Positions 31,396-38,930 of a DNA stretch of 64,000 nucleotides are shown in pieces (within the stretch, counting starts at the first letter, position 1; each line of letters opens with the position of its first letter). The translations under genes and the position numbers were made by a program. The notes beneath the pieces were generated by a model. That model did no database searches. It was given only the letters and a program-made list of their open reading frames with translations, and was not told the origin of the DNA. This DNA comes from 66-474 sp035281745 (GTDB taxonomy: Bacteria > Pseudomonadota > Gammaproteobacteria > Xanthomonadales > Rhodanobacteraceae), in NCBI GenBank assembly GCA_035281745.1, contig DATEDI010000014.1, positions 1 through 64,000 on the forward strand, written 5' to 3'.

Positions 31396-32315
31396 ATACC
31401 GTTCTCGACAACACACGCTTGCCCGATGTTGCCACCGGCGCGCAGCCGGAGGCGGGCGGTGCGCTGGACTGGGTCGGCATGGATGGCATCGACCTGCCGG
31501 TGCGTTGCGCGGATGGACAGGCCGGCACGCTCACGGTTCCGGCGCGGGTCTCGGTGCAGGTGAACCTGTCCGATCCCTCGGCGCGTGGCATCCATATGTC
31601 GCGGCTGTATCTCGCGCTCGAAAAATCGCTGGGCGAACAGACGCTGACGCCGCCGGGCCTGTGCAGCCTGCTCCACGCGCTGGTGGCGTCCCACGCCGAT
31701 CTTTCCAACCGAGTGCGCCTGCGCATCGCGTATTCGCAGTTGTTGAAACGGCGCGCGTTGGTCAGCGACAACGCCGGCTGGCGCGCGTATCCGGTCACCG
31801 TCGAGGCGCAGTTGCTGGACGAGCACTTCAGCGTGCAACTGGGTTGCGAAGTGACGTATTCATCGACGTGTCCGGCTTCGGCGGCGCTGTCGCGGCAACT
31901 CAACCAGCAGCGTTTCGATGGTGATTTCGCCGACACTGTTCCATCGCCACGCGCCGTGCGTGAATGGCTCGGTTCCGGGCGCGGCATGGCGGCCACGCCG
32001 CACGCGCAGCGCAGTACCGCGACGGTCATGGTGCGACTCGCGCCCGGCTTCGATCTTCCTGTATCGGAGTTGATCGACGCGGTCGAAGGGGCGCTCGCGA
32101 CACCCGTGCAGACGGCCGTCAAGCGCGAGGATGAACAGGCGTTCGCGAAACTCAATGCCGAAAACCTGATGTTCTGCGAAGACGCCGCGCGGCGGATCCG
32201 CGCGGCGCTGGATGCCGACCAGCGGATCGCCGGCTACCGCATCCGCGCCGCGCACCACGAAAGCCTGCATCCGCACGATGCGGTCGCCGAGGTCGGCAAG
32301 AACCTCCCTGGCTGA
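31392..32315 (+). CDS. folE2: GTP cyclohydrolase IB (FolE2)
   Basis: A 307-residue enzyme making 7,8-dihydroneopterin triphosphate for folate synthesis. It is the metal-flexible FolE2 type, recognised by VSVQVNLSDPSARGIHMSRLY, then EVTYSSTCPASAALS, which holds the catalytic/metal cysteine, and the C-terminal NAENLMFCEDAARRIRAAL. The N-terminal 25 residues are variable. FolE2 is often expressed under zinc limitation, but I see no Zur box. The ATG overlaps the previous stop, making it the last gene of a translationally coupled operon. It converges on the dihydroorotase gene with a 15-base gap. Confidence 0.97.
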   Translation: MNTVLDNTRLPDVATGAQPEAGGALDWVGMDGIDLPVRCADGQAGTLTVPARVSVQVNLSDPSARGIHMSRLYLALEKSLGEQTLTPPGLCSLLHALVASHADLSNRVRLRIAYSQLLKRRALVSDNAGWRAYPVTVEAQLLDEHFSVQLGCEVTYSSTCPASAALSRQLNQQRFDGDFADTVPSPRAVREWLGSGRGMAATPHAQRSTATVMVRLAPGFDLPVSELIDAVEGALATPVQTAVKREDEQAFAKLNAENLMFCEDAARRIRAALDADQRIAGYRIRAAHHESLHPHDAVAEVGKNLPG

Positions 32316-32330
32316 CTTTGCGGCTTCGAT

Positions 32331-33665
32331 TCAGCGTTTGAATTGAAGTCGCATCCCCTCTGGCGTGTCGAGCACCTTCCCATCACGCGCAGCAAGATTG
32401 CCGTTGACGAATGTCGCCACGACGCTTGCGTGGAAGGTGTCGCCCTCGAACGGTGACCAGCCGCATTTCGACAGGACCTGATCGCGGCGCACGATCTGCG
32501 GCTTGTTCGGATTGATCAGGGTCAGGTCGGCGAAATAACCTTCGCGCAGATAGCCGCGGCCATCGATCGCGAACAACGTCGCCGGCGCGTGGGCACAGGC
32601 TTCGACCAATCGTTCCAAGGTCAAATGTTGGTTGAATACCGTCTCCAGCGCGGACTGCAACGCGAACTGGATCAGCGGAATACCAGATGGGCAGCGCGTG
32701 TAGGGATTGTTTTTTTCCGATGCGAGATGCGGCGCATGGTCGGTAGCGAGGATGTCGATGCGCGTGTCGGCCAGCGCCCGCGTCAGCGCTTCGCGGTCGG
32801 ACGCCGCCTTGATCGCGGGATTGCATTTGATCTTGCCGCCCAGCGTCGCGTAATCGGCATCGCAGTAGCGCAGGAAATGCACACAGGTTTCGGCGGTAAT
32901 CTTTTTGTTCGCGATCGGGCCGGGTTCGAGCAATGCCAGTTCATCGGCCGTCGAGACGTGCAGCACGTGCAGGCGCGTGCCGTGGCGGCGCGCGGTTTCC
33001 ACAGCCCATTTCGTCGATTCGAAACAAGCTTCGCGCGAGCGGATCTCCGGATGCAGCCGCATGGGAATGTCGTCGCCGTACTGGGCTTTCGCGCGATCGA
33101 GATTCGCATGGATGATGCGGCTGTCCTCGCAATGCACCACCACCGTCACCGGCGATTCGCGGAACACGCCGTCCAGCGCAGCCGGATCGCTGACGCAAAG
33201 ATTGCCGGTCGACTCGCACAGGAACACCTTCACGCCGGGCACCTTGCGTGGATCGAGCGCGCGGATCGCGTCGAGATTGTCGTTGCTGGCGCCGAAGTAG
33301 AACGCGTAATTGGCGGGCGACGTGCGCGACGCGGCCGCGTATTTGTCTTCCAGCAGTTCGGGGGTCAGCGTCGCCGGCTTGGTGTTCGGCATGTCGATGA
33401 AACTGGTGACGCCGCCCGCGACCGCCGCGCGTGACTCCGAGGCGATGTCGGCTTTCGCGGTGTAGCCGGGTTCCCGGAAATGCACGTGGTCGTCGATCAT
33501 CCCGGGCAGCAGCCACAGGCCCGATGCATCGAAAACCTGTTCGCCCGCGCGGGCATCGAGATCGCCACCGATCTCCGCAATGCGCTGATCCCGAATGCGA
33601 AGGTCGGCCTGGAAACGGCGGCCTTCGTTGACGAGTTCGGCGTTCTTGATCAGCCAACCGGCCAT
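32331..33665 (-). CDS. pyrC: Dihydroorotase
   Basis: A 444-residue amidohydrolase of the class I dihydroorotase/DHOase type. Metal ligands are in DDHVHFREPG, the carboxylated lysine in GVKVFLCES, and histidines in VVVHCEDS and LHVLHVS. The catalytic Asp is in ILATDHAPH. It forms the cyclic intermediate of pyrimidine synthesis. Allantoinase is the main alternative in this superfamily, but MPNTKPATLTPE and CPSGIPLIQFALQ favour dihydroorotase. Its ATG directly follows the yidD stop (TGA-ATG), so the two are coupled. Confidence 0.92.
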   Translation of the reverse strand: MAGWLIKNAELVNEGRRFQADLRIRDQRIAEIGGDLDARAGEQVFDASGLWLLPGMIDDHVHFREPGYTAKADIASESRAAVAGGVTSFIDMPNTKPATLTPELLEDKYAAASRTSPANYAFYFGASNDNLDAIRALDPRKVPGVKVFLCESTGNLCVSDPAALDGVFRESPVTVVVHCEDSRIIHANLDRAKAQYGDDIPMRLHPEIRSREACFESTKWAVETARRHGTRLHVLHVSTADELALLEPGPIANKKITAETCVHFLRYCDADYATLGGKIKCNPAIKAASDREALTRALADTRIDILATDHAPHLASEKNNPYTRCPSGIPLIQFALQSALETVFNQHLTLERLVEACAHAPATLFAIDGRGYLREGYFADLTLINPNKPQIVRRDQVLSKCGWSPFEGDTFHASVVATFVNGNLAARDGKVLDTPEGMRLQFKR

Positions 33666-33920
33666 TCAGTGTTCTCCGTGGGTGTGACCGCAGCGCCGCA
33701 GCGTGAAATGTTCGGGGACCGGATCATCGCCGCCCTCGCACAGCGGTTGGCAGCGCAGGATACGCCATGCCGCAAGCACGCTGCCGCGCAGCGGTCCGTG
33801 GCGCGCGATGGCGATGCGCGCATAAGTCGAGCATGTCGGATAAAACCGGCAGCGTGCGCCAAGCAAGGGACTCAGCAGGCGCTTGTATGCGGCAATCAGG
33901 AACAACAGGAAGCGTGTCAC
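33666..33920 (-). CDS. yidD: Membrane protein insertion efficiency factor YidD
   Basis: An 84-residue protein with the YidD core FLIAAYKRLLSPLLGARCRFYPTCSTYARIAI and the third cysteine pair region RILRCQPLCEGGDDPVP. It is an amphipathic membrane-associated helper of YidC. I chose the GTG at 33920, which starts at the family beginning; an upstream ATG at 33989 would add an unlikely Pro/Arg-rich leader. Usually yidD sits by rpmH-rnpA-yidC; here it lies beside pyrC, away from that cluster. Confidence 0.9.
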   Translation of the reverse strand: MTRFLLFLIAAYKRLLSPLLGARCRFYPTCSTYARIAIARHGPLRGSVLAAWRILRCQPLCEGGDDPVPEHFTLRRCGHTHGEH

Positions 33921-34041
33921 GGGCGGATGCCGTCCGCATGGCAGGAAAGGGCGCGGGCGGGGCTTTTGAAATTGGTTGCCCGACCGCATTGACTACGCTA
34001 TAACACGCGGTCGCATCTCCACAACTTCGAGTGCACAGGAC

Positions 34042-34947
34042 ATGGCAAAACCGAAGCACGGCGCTGCCAAGCGCAGCGGCAAGCAAGCGAAGTCCCCGGC
34101 CAAGCCGGCCAAGGCCCGGCCCGCGAAGAAGGCGGCCGCAAAGCCGACGCGCAAGTCCGCGGCCAAAACCGTGCACAAGACGCCCGCGAAAGTCGCCAAG
34201 GCGGTCAAGAAGCCGGCCCGTACCGCCACCAAGGCGGTGAAGAAGGCGAGCCCGAAGAAGACTGCCCCATCCTCCACCATCAAGAACAAATCCAAGATTC
34301 CCACCGTGAAGAAAGCTGCTCCCGCAAAAAAACACAATCACACGCCCGCCCCGAAGAAGTCGGCCGCCACCCATGCCTCCACGGCCGAACACGACACGTC
34401 GCGTGCGGCGCACCATCCTGTCCGCAAACAGCACGCAAAGCCCGTCGGCGGTGTCGCGGCGCGGTTGAGCGTAGGCGCAGCCGCCGAACAGACCATCACC
34501 CGCGAGGATGGGCGCTACGCGCTGCCGGCCAGCGTCAACATCGAGTTGCCGAAGGGTTATCGTCCCTCGCCCAAAGAGGAATACATGAATCCGAAGCATC
34601 TGGCGTACTTCCGCCAGAAGCTGAAGGACTGGCGCGACCAGCTAGTCGAAGAATCGCGCCAGACCATGGAGAACCTTCGCGAGGAAGTGCGCGATGTGGG
34701 CGACGACGCCGAGCGCGCCACCCGCGAAACCGAGAATTCGCTGGAACTTCGTACCCGCGATCGCTACCGCAAGCTGATTTCGAAGATCGAAAAGGCGTTG
34801 CGCAAGATCGAGGAAGGCCGCTACGGCTATTGCGAAGAAACCGACGAGGAGATCGGCCTGGAGCGTCTCGAGGCCCGCCCGATCGCAACCCTGTCGCTGG
34901 ATGCGCAGGAACGTCGCGAGCATCTGCAGAAGCAGATGGGCGACTGA
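34042..34947 (+). CDS. DksA/TraR-family protein with a histone-H1-like N-terminal tail
   Basis: A 301-residue protein in two parts. Residues 1-135 are a low-complexity Lys/Ala/Pro tail (repeats such as AKPAKARPAKKAAAK) like bacterial histone H1 (AlgP/Hc1 style). Residues about 175-301 are a DksA domain: the coiled coil with DVGDDAERATRETENSLELRTRDRYRKLI carries the acidic tip that enters the RNA polymerase channel. The zinc finger is degraded: YGYCEETDEEIGLERLEARPIATLSLDAQ keeps only one of four cysteines, as in cysteine-poor DksA homologues. It likely acts with ppGpp on transcription while the tail binds DNA or RNA. ATG at 34042 after GAGTGCACAGGAC. Confidence 0.88.
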   Translation: MAKPKHGAAKRSGKQAKSPAKPAKARPAKKAAAKPTRKSAAKTVHKTPAKVAKAVKKPARTATKAVKKASPKKTAPSSTIKNKSKIPTVKKAAPAKKHNHTPAPKKSAATHASTAEHDTSRAAHHPVRKQHAKPVGGVAARLSVGAAAEQTITREDGRYALPASVNIELPKGYRPSPKEEYMNPKHLAYFRQKLKDWRDQLVEESRQTMENLREEVRDVGDDAERATRETENSLELRTRDRYRKLISKIEKALRKIEEGRYGYCEETDEEIGLERLEARPIATLSLDAQERREHLQKQMGD

Positions 34948-35015
34948 CCAAACGGCTTCCGCCCGCGTAGCGAGCGTGTGTATTGTCGGGCTTCTTCGGG
35001 GCTCTGCCCGGAATC

Positions 35016-35084
35016 AGCCCAACCTGGGCGTTTTGTTTCGCCACGGCAGGGCAGGTTGGGCTGAACGCAGTGGAGCCCAACGTA
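35016..35084. repeat. Diverged family A repeat (copy 3)
   Basis: GCCCAACCTGG (about 35018) and CAGGTTGGGC (about 35051) are inverted, followed by TGGAGCCCAACGTA. The elements resemble the family A copies at 7.3 and 38.4 kb. It lies in the 277-base gap between the DksA-like gene and lon. Confidence 0.6.
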
Positions 35085-35224
35085 TCTTGTTGCGTTGCGC
35101 GTCGCATGCGCGCTTCCGGCGGTGAAACTGCGCACCAGGTGCTTGATCGGGCGCCGCGCCGCCTCCATCCTCATGGGAACGCCCGCATTCGCGGGTTTGA
35201 AGCACTGCGAACCCTGAATCCGAC

Positions 35225-37738
35225 ATGGCAATCGAAACCAAAGAATCCCCCGTGACCGCCACCATCGAACTGCCGGTGCTGCCGCTGCGCGACGTGGTGG
35301 TGTATCCGCACATGGTGATCCCGCTTTTCGTCGGGCGCGAGAAATCGATGAAGGCGCTGGAAGCGGCAATGGAAGGCGATCGCCGCATCCTGCTGCTCGC
35401 GCAGAAACAGCCGGAGACCGATGACCCCACCGAAGCCGATCTGCACACCGTTGGCACCATCGGCAACCTGCTGCAGCTGGTGAAGCTGCCGGACGGCACC
35501 GTGAAGGTGCTGGTCGAAGGCCAGTCGCGCGCGCAGCTGCAAAGCTGCTTCGAGCGCGAGGGGATGTTGCGTGCCAATACGGTGTCGCTGCAGCCGCTGT
35601 TCGATCGCCCGACCGTGGAACTCGAAACCGCGGCGCGGATGCTGGTAAGCCTGTTCGAGCAACTGGTGCGCCAGAGCCGCAAGCTGCCGCCGGAAGTCCT
35701 GACCGGCTTGTCCGGCATCGATGACTTGTCGCGCCTCGCCGACTCGATCGCCGCGCATCTTTCCGTGCGCCTTGCCGACAAGCAGAAGGTGCTGGACACG
35801 CTGGCGGTGGGCGCGCGTACCGAAATGCTGATCGGGCTGGTCGAGAGCGAGCTCGACCTGCAGCAGGTCGAGAAGCGCATCCGCGGGCGCATCAAGACGC
35901 AGATGGAGAAGAGCCAGCGCGAGTACTACCTCAACGAACAGATGAAGGCGATCCAGAAGGAACTGGGCGACATCGAGGAGGGCGGCAACGAGATCGACGC
36001 GCTGGCCAGGAAGATCGACGGCGCCGGCATGCCGAAGCCGGTGCTGGCCAAGGCCAAGGCCGAATTCAACAAGTTGAAGCAGATGCCGCCGATGTCGGCC
36101 GAGGCCACGGTGGTACGCAACTACCTCGACTGGCTGACGGCCGTACCGTGGAAGAAGCACAGCAAGGTCCGCAAGGATCTGCGGATCGCCGAGCAGGTGC
36201 TCGACGAGGATCACTATGGCCTTGAGAAGGTCAAGGAACGCATCCTCGAATACCTGGCCGTGCAGCAGCGCGTGAACAAGATCAAGGGCCCGATCCTGTG
36301 CCTGGTCGGGCCGCCGGGTGTCGGCAAGACCTCGCTGGGCCACTCGATCGCGCGCGCGACCAACCGCAAGTTCGTGCGCCAGAGCCTGGGCGGCGTGCGC
36401 GACGAGGCGGAAATTCGTGGCCATCGCCGCACCTACATCGGTTCCCTGCCGGGCCGGATCATCCAGAACATGGCCAAGGTCGGGACCAAGAACCCGATGT
36501 TCATGCTGGACGAAATCGACAAGATGGCGATGGACTTCCGCGGCGATCCCTCTGCGGCGCTGCTGGAAGTGCTGGACCCGGAACAGAACCACGCCTTCAA
36601 CGATCATTACCTCGAAGTCGATTTCGACCTGTCCGAGGTGATGTGGGTCGCGACGGCCAATTCCATGAACATTCCGGCGCCGCTGCTGGATCGCATGGAA
36701 GTGATCAGGATTCCCGGTTACACCGAAGACGAGAAGACTGCGATCGCCACCAAATACCTGCTGCCCAAGCAAAGGAAGGCGGCCGGTTTGAAGGATGAAG
36801 AGCTTGCGGTCACGGAAGGCGCGTTGCGCGACATCATCCGCTACTACACCCGCGAATCGGGCGTGCGCAACCTGGAGCGCGAGCTGGCCAAGATCTGCCG
36901 CAAGGTGGTCAAGGAATTGACCATGAAAGAGGGCGGCAAGGCGCCGGCGAAGGAAAAGAAAGCCGTGCCCGCCAAGGCCAAACCTGCCACGAAGAAGCAT
37001 GTACCGTCCGCGGTCAAGGTCGAACCGAAGAACCTCGACAAGTACCTCGGTGTGCGCCGCCACGACTTTGGCCGCAAGGAACAGGAGAACGAAGTCGGCC
37101 TGGTCACCGGGCTTGCGTGGACGTCGGTGGGCGGCGACCTTCTGAGCATCGAAGCCACCGTGGTGCCGGGCAAGGGCAAGCTCATCCTTACCGGGCAGTT
37201 GGGCGACGTGATGAAGGAATCGATCCAGGCGGCGCAATCGGTGGTGCGCGCGCGCAGCCAGCGGCTCGGGATCGAGCAGGACTTCCACGACAAGTACGAC
37301 ATCCATGTGCACGTGCCGGAAGGCGCTACGCCCAAGGACGGGCCGAGTGCGGGCATCGCGATGTGCACGGCGTTGGTGTCGGCGCTGACGAAGAATCCGG
37401 TACACGCGGAAATCGCGATGACCGGGGAAATCACGCTACGCGGGCGGGTGTTGCCGATCGGCGGCTTGAAGGAGAAACTGCTGGCGGCGCATCGCGGCGG
37501 GATCACCACGGTGATCATCCCGGAAGAGAACAAGAAGGATCTCGCCGAGATTCCGAAGAACATCACCGAAGCGTTGACGATCCATCCCGTGCGCTGGATC
37601 GACCAGGTGCTGGACATCGCGCTGGAGCATCCGCTGACGCCGCTTCCCGCGGAAGTGGCGACGCCCGAGGTGAAAGAGCTTCCGGTCGAGACCGGGCACG
37701 AGCCGGCCGACGACAACGCGGCCAAGCGCACGCACTGA
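35225..37738 (+). CDS. lon: ATP-dependent protease Lon
   Basis: An 837-residue AAA+ serine protease. The N-terminal substrate domain starts LPVLPLRDVVVYPHMVIPLF; the ATPase has Walker A GPPGVGKT and Walker B FMLDEIDKM. The protease domain has the catalytic serine in PKDGPSAGIAM and the lysine in GGLKEKLLAAHRGG. Between the ATPase lid and the protease domain, about residues 568-600, there is an Ala/Lys/Pro-rich insertion (EGGKAPAKEKKAVPAKAKPA) not present in E. coli Lon. It degrades misfolded proteins and regulators. The lon-hupB order is conserved in proteobacteria. Confidence 0.98.
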   Translation: MAIETKESPVTATIELPVLPLRDVVVYPHMVIPLFVGREKSMKALEAAMEGDRRILLLAQKQPETDDPTEADLHTVGTIGNLLQLVKLPDGTVKVLVEGQSRAQLQSCFEREGMLRANTVSLQPLFDRPTVELETAARMLVSLFEQLVRQSRKLPPEVLTGLSGIDDLSRLADSIAAHLSVRLADKQKVLDTLAVGARTEMLIGLVESELDLQQVEKRIRGRIKTQMEKSQREYYLNEQMKAIQKELGDIEEGGNEIDALARKIDGAGMPKPVLAKAKAEFNKLKQMPPMSAEATVVRNYLDWLTAVPWKKHSKVRKDLRIAEQVLDEDHYGLEKVKERILEYLAVQQRVNKIKGPILCLVGPPGVGKTSLGHSIARATNRKFVRQSLGGVRDEAEIRGHRRTYIGSLPGRIIQNMAKVGTKNPMFMLDEIDKMAMDFRGDPSAALLEVLDPEQNHAFNDHYLEVDFDLSEVMWVATANSMNIPAPLLDRMEVIRIPGYTEDEKTAIATKYLLPKQRKAAGLKDEELAVTEGALRDIIRYYTRESGVRNLERELAKICRKVVKELTMKEGGKAPAKEKKAVPAKAKPATKKHVPSAVKVEPKNLDKYLGVRRHDFGRKEQENEVGLVTGLAWTSVGGDLLSIEATVVPGKGKLILTGQLGDVMKESIQAAQSVVRARSQRLGIEQDFHDKYDIHVHVPEGATPKDGPSAGIAMCTALVSALTKNPVHAEIAMTGEITLRGRVLPIGGLKEKLLAAHRGGITTVIIPEENKKDLAEIPKNITEALTIHPVRWIDQVLDIALEHPLTPLPAEVATPEVKELPVETGHEPADDNAAKRTH

Positions 37739-37756
37739 AGATCACGCGAGTCAACC

Positions 37757-37787
37757 GGCGGCACGCGCCATGCATGGCGCGTCGCCG
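37757..37787 (+). other. Strong hairpin after lon
   Basis: ACGCGCCATGCATGGCGCGT (37763-37782) is a perfect 20-base palindrome flanked by CGGCG/CGCCG. It may attenuate or stabilise lon mRNA; the T-run that would make it an intrinsic terminator lies about 14 bases away, so termination is uncertain. Confidence 0.5.
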
Positions 37788-37879
37788 TCCGGCACTTGCG
37801 TTTTTGCGTGGCCCATGATGGCGACGAACACGGGTTGCATTCGAACGGTCGATGCGCTGAAATTCAAGCCCTGCCTTTA

Positions 37880-37908
37880 TTGCGGGCCTTGTGGGGCGCT
37901 GGTATAAA
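37880..37908 (+). promoter_or_regulatory. Sigma-70-type promoter for hupB
   Basis: TTGCGG at 37880-37885, a 17-base spacer and TATAAA at 37903-37908 fit a housekeeping promoter, with transcription starting near 37915 and a leader of about 140 bases before hupB. The rest of the 316-base lon-hupB gap has no gene. Confidence 0.65.
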
Positions 37909-38054
37909 GGCCGGGCCGTGCGACGCAGACGCTCATGCCGCGCATCGATACGGGAATCGCAACACGACCGGACAGACGTGATCCTGGCGACACAGGGAAA
38001 ACGTCCTTCCACCGAACAATCCACGGGCTGCTCGAAACCCAAGAGGGAGTCTCC

Positions 38055-38327
38055 ATGAACAAAGCTGAGTTGATCAACGCAATCGCCGATCACGCCGATC
38101 TGTCCAAGGCCGATGCAGGCCGTGCACTCGACGCCGTCACCGACCAGATCAAGCGCGCACTGAAGAAGGGCGACGACGTGTCGCTGGTCGGGTTCGGTAC
38201 CTTCGTGGTACGCAAGCGCGCCGCGCGCACCGGCCGCAATCCGCGCACCGGCGCCACCATCAAGATCAAGGCGTCGAAGGTGCCGGCGTTCAAGGCTGGC
38301 AAGGCGCTGAAGGACGCGCTGAACTGA
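38055..38327 (+). CDS. hupB: DNA-binding protein HU-beta
   Basis: A 90-residue nucleoid protein with the HU/IHF fold: MNKAELINAIADHADLSKADAGRALDAV, then VSLVGFGTFVVRKRAARTGRNPRTGATI, which is the DNA-binding arm with the tip proline in RNPRTG. Length and sequence are standard. A GAGGGAG ribosome site precedes the ATG. It is followed by two strong hairpins, the second an intrinsic terminator. Confidence 0.98.
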   Translation: MNKAELINAIADHADLSKADAGRALDAVTDQIKRALKKGDDVSLVGFGTFVVRKRAARTGRNPRTGATIKIKASKVPAFKAGKALKDALN

Positions 38328-38335
38328 GGCTCCCG

Positions 38336-38360
38336 GTGCGACCGGCGCTGCCGGTCGCAC
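38336..38360 (+). other. Hairpin after hupB
   Basis: GTGCGACCGGC, loop GCT, GCCGGTCGCAC: a perfect 11-base stem nine bases after the stop. There is no T-run, so it is more likely an mRNA 3'-end stabiliser than a terminator by itself. Confidence 0.6.
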
Positions 38361-38369
38361 ACGGATTTG

Positions 38370-38403
38370 GCGGCCGACGCACACTGCGTCGGCCGCAGCT
38401 TTT
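38370..38403 (+). terminator. Intrinsic terminator of hupB
   Basis: GCGGCCGACGC, a 5-base loop and GCGTCGGCCGC make an 11-base perfect stem, followed by AGCTTTT. Confidence 0.88.
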
Positions 38404-38421
38404 CGGGGGAATGGAATCTCC

Positions 38422-38515
38422 GTAGGTTGGGCTGACGCCGGCTTCACCGGCGGAAGCCCAACGTTACCGTCACGGTGTTGGGCTTCGCGGATGAAGCCCG
38501 CTCAGCCCAACCTGC
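38422..38515. repeat. Palindromic repeat, family A (copy 2)
   Basis: Begins GTAGGTTGGGCTGACGCCGG and ends CAGCCCAACCTGC, with internal AAGCCCAACGTT and GTGTTGGGCTTCGCGG. Nearly identical in layout to the copy at 7318-7410, 31 kb away. Confidence 0.85.
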
Positions 38516-38555
38516 GGATGCGGGTCTGGGGAGCGCGGAATATTCGCAAGTTTTG

Positions 38556-38617
38556 CCCTCACCCCAGCGCTACGCGCTCGGCCTGCGGCCGCCTCTCCCG
38601 CAAACGGGCGAGGGGAG
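38556..38617. repeat. Interspersed repeat, family D (copy 1)
   Basis: CCCTCACCCCAGCGCTACGC, GCCTGCGGCCGCCTCTCCCG and GGGCGAGGGGA. The same modules occur, reordered and longer, at 59956-60090. Together with the family A copy it fills most of the 377-base hupB-tRNA gap; I see no gene in the rest. Confidence 0.65.
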
Positions 38618-38780
38618 TGATAATCGCGCCGCGCGCGATGCGGTGTTGATTGGATCTGCGGCATATGGATGTGCCGCGCGCGGAAGCCGCTCTGCGGCTG
38701 ACGCGGAAAACGTGGCGCGGCTTGGCCGCGACCATTTTCGTGAGGGCCGTGGCAGGATGCCCGGTCCCGAACAACAACAT

Positions 38781-38855
38781 GGGCGCTTAGCTCAGCGGTA
38801 GAGCGTCTCCTTTACACGGAGAGGGTCGGGGGTTCGAAACCCTCAGCGCCCACCA
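38781..38855 (+). tRNA. tRNA-Val (anticodon UAC)
   Basis: A 75-base cloverleaf with encoded CCA. The acceptor stem GGGCGCT pairs with AGCGCCC, and the D arm contains AGCTCAGCGGTAGAGC. The anticodon stem TCTCC/GGAGA encloses the loop TTTACAC with anticodon TAC (38813-38815). The T arm is GGGGGTTCGAAACCCTC. It lies between hupB and ppiD, where proteobacteria often carry a tRNA gene. Confidence 0.97.
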
Positions 38856-38930
38856 TCATCATCGCGGCGCGGCGAGCGCCGCCTTGTCCTACAATACCCG
38901 GCTGATTGGGCCATCGTCACGGCGGAAACC

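Noticed and set aside
35171..37405. 744-codon antisense frame across lon
   Set aside because: Overlaps Lon catalytic domains; composition (RRHRR, HRRHLLQL) is an antisense artefact.
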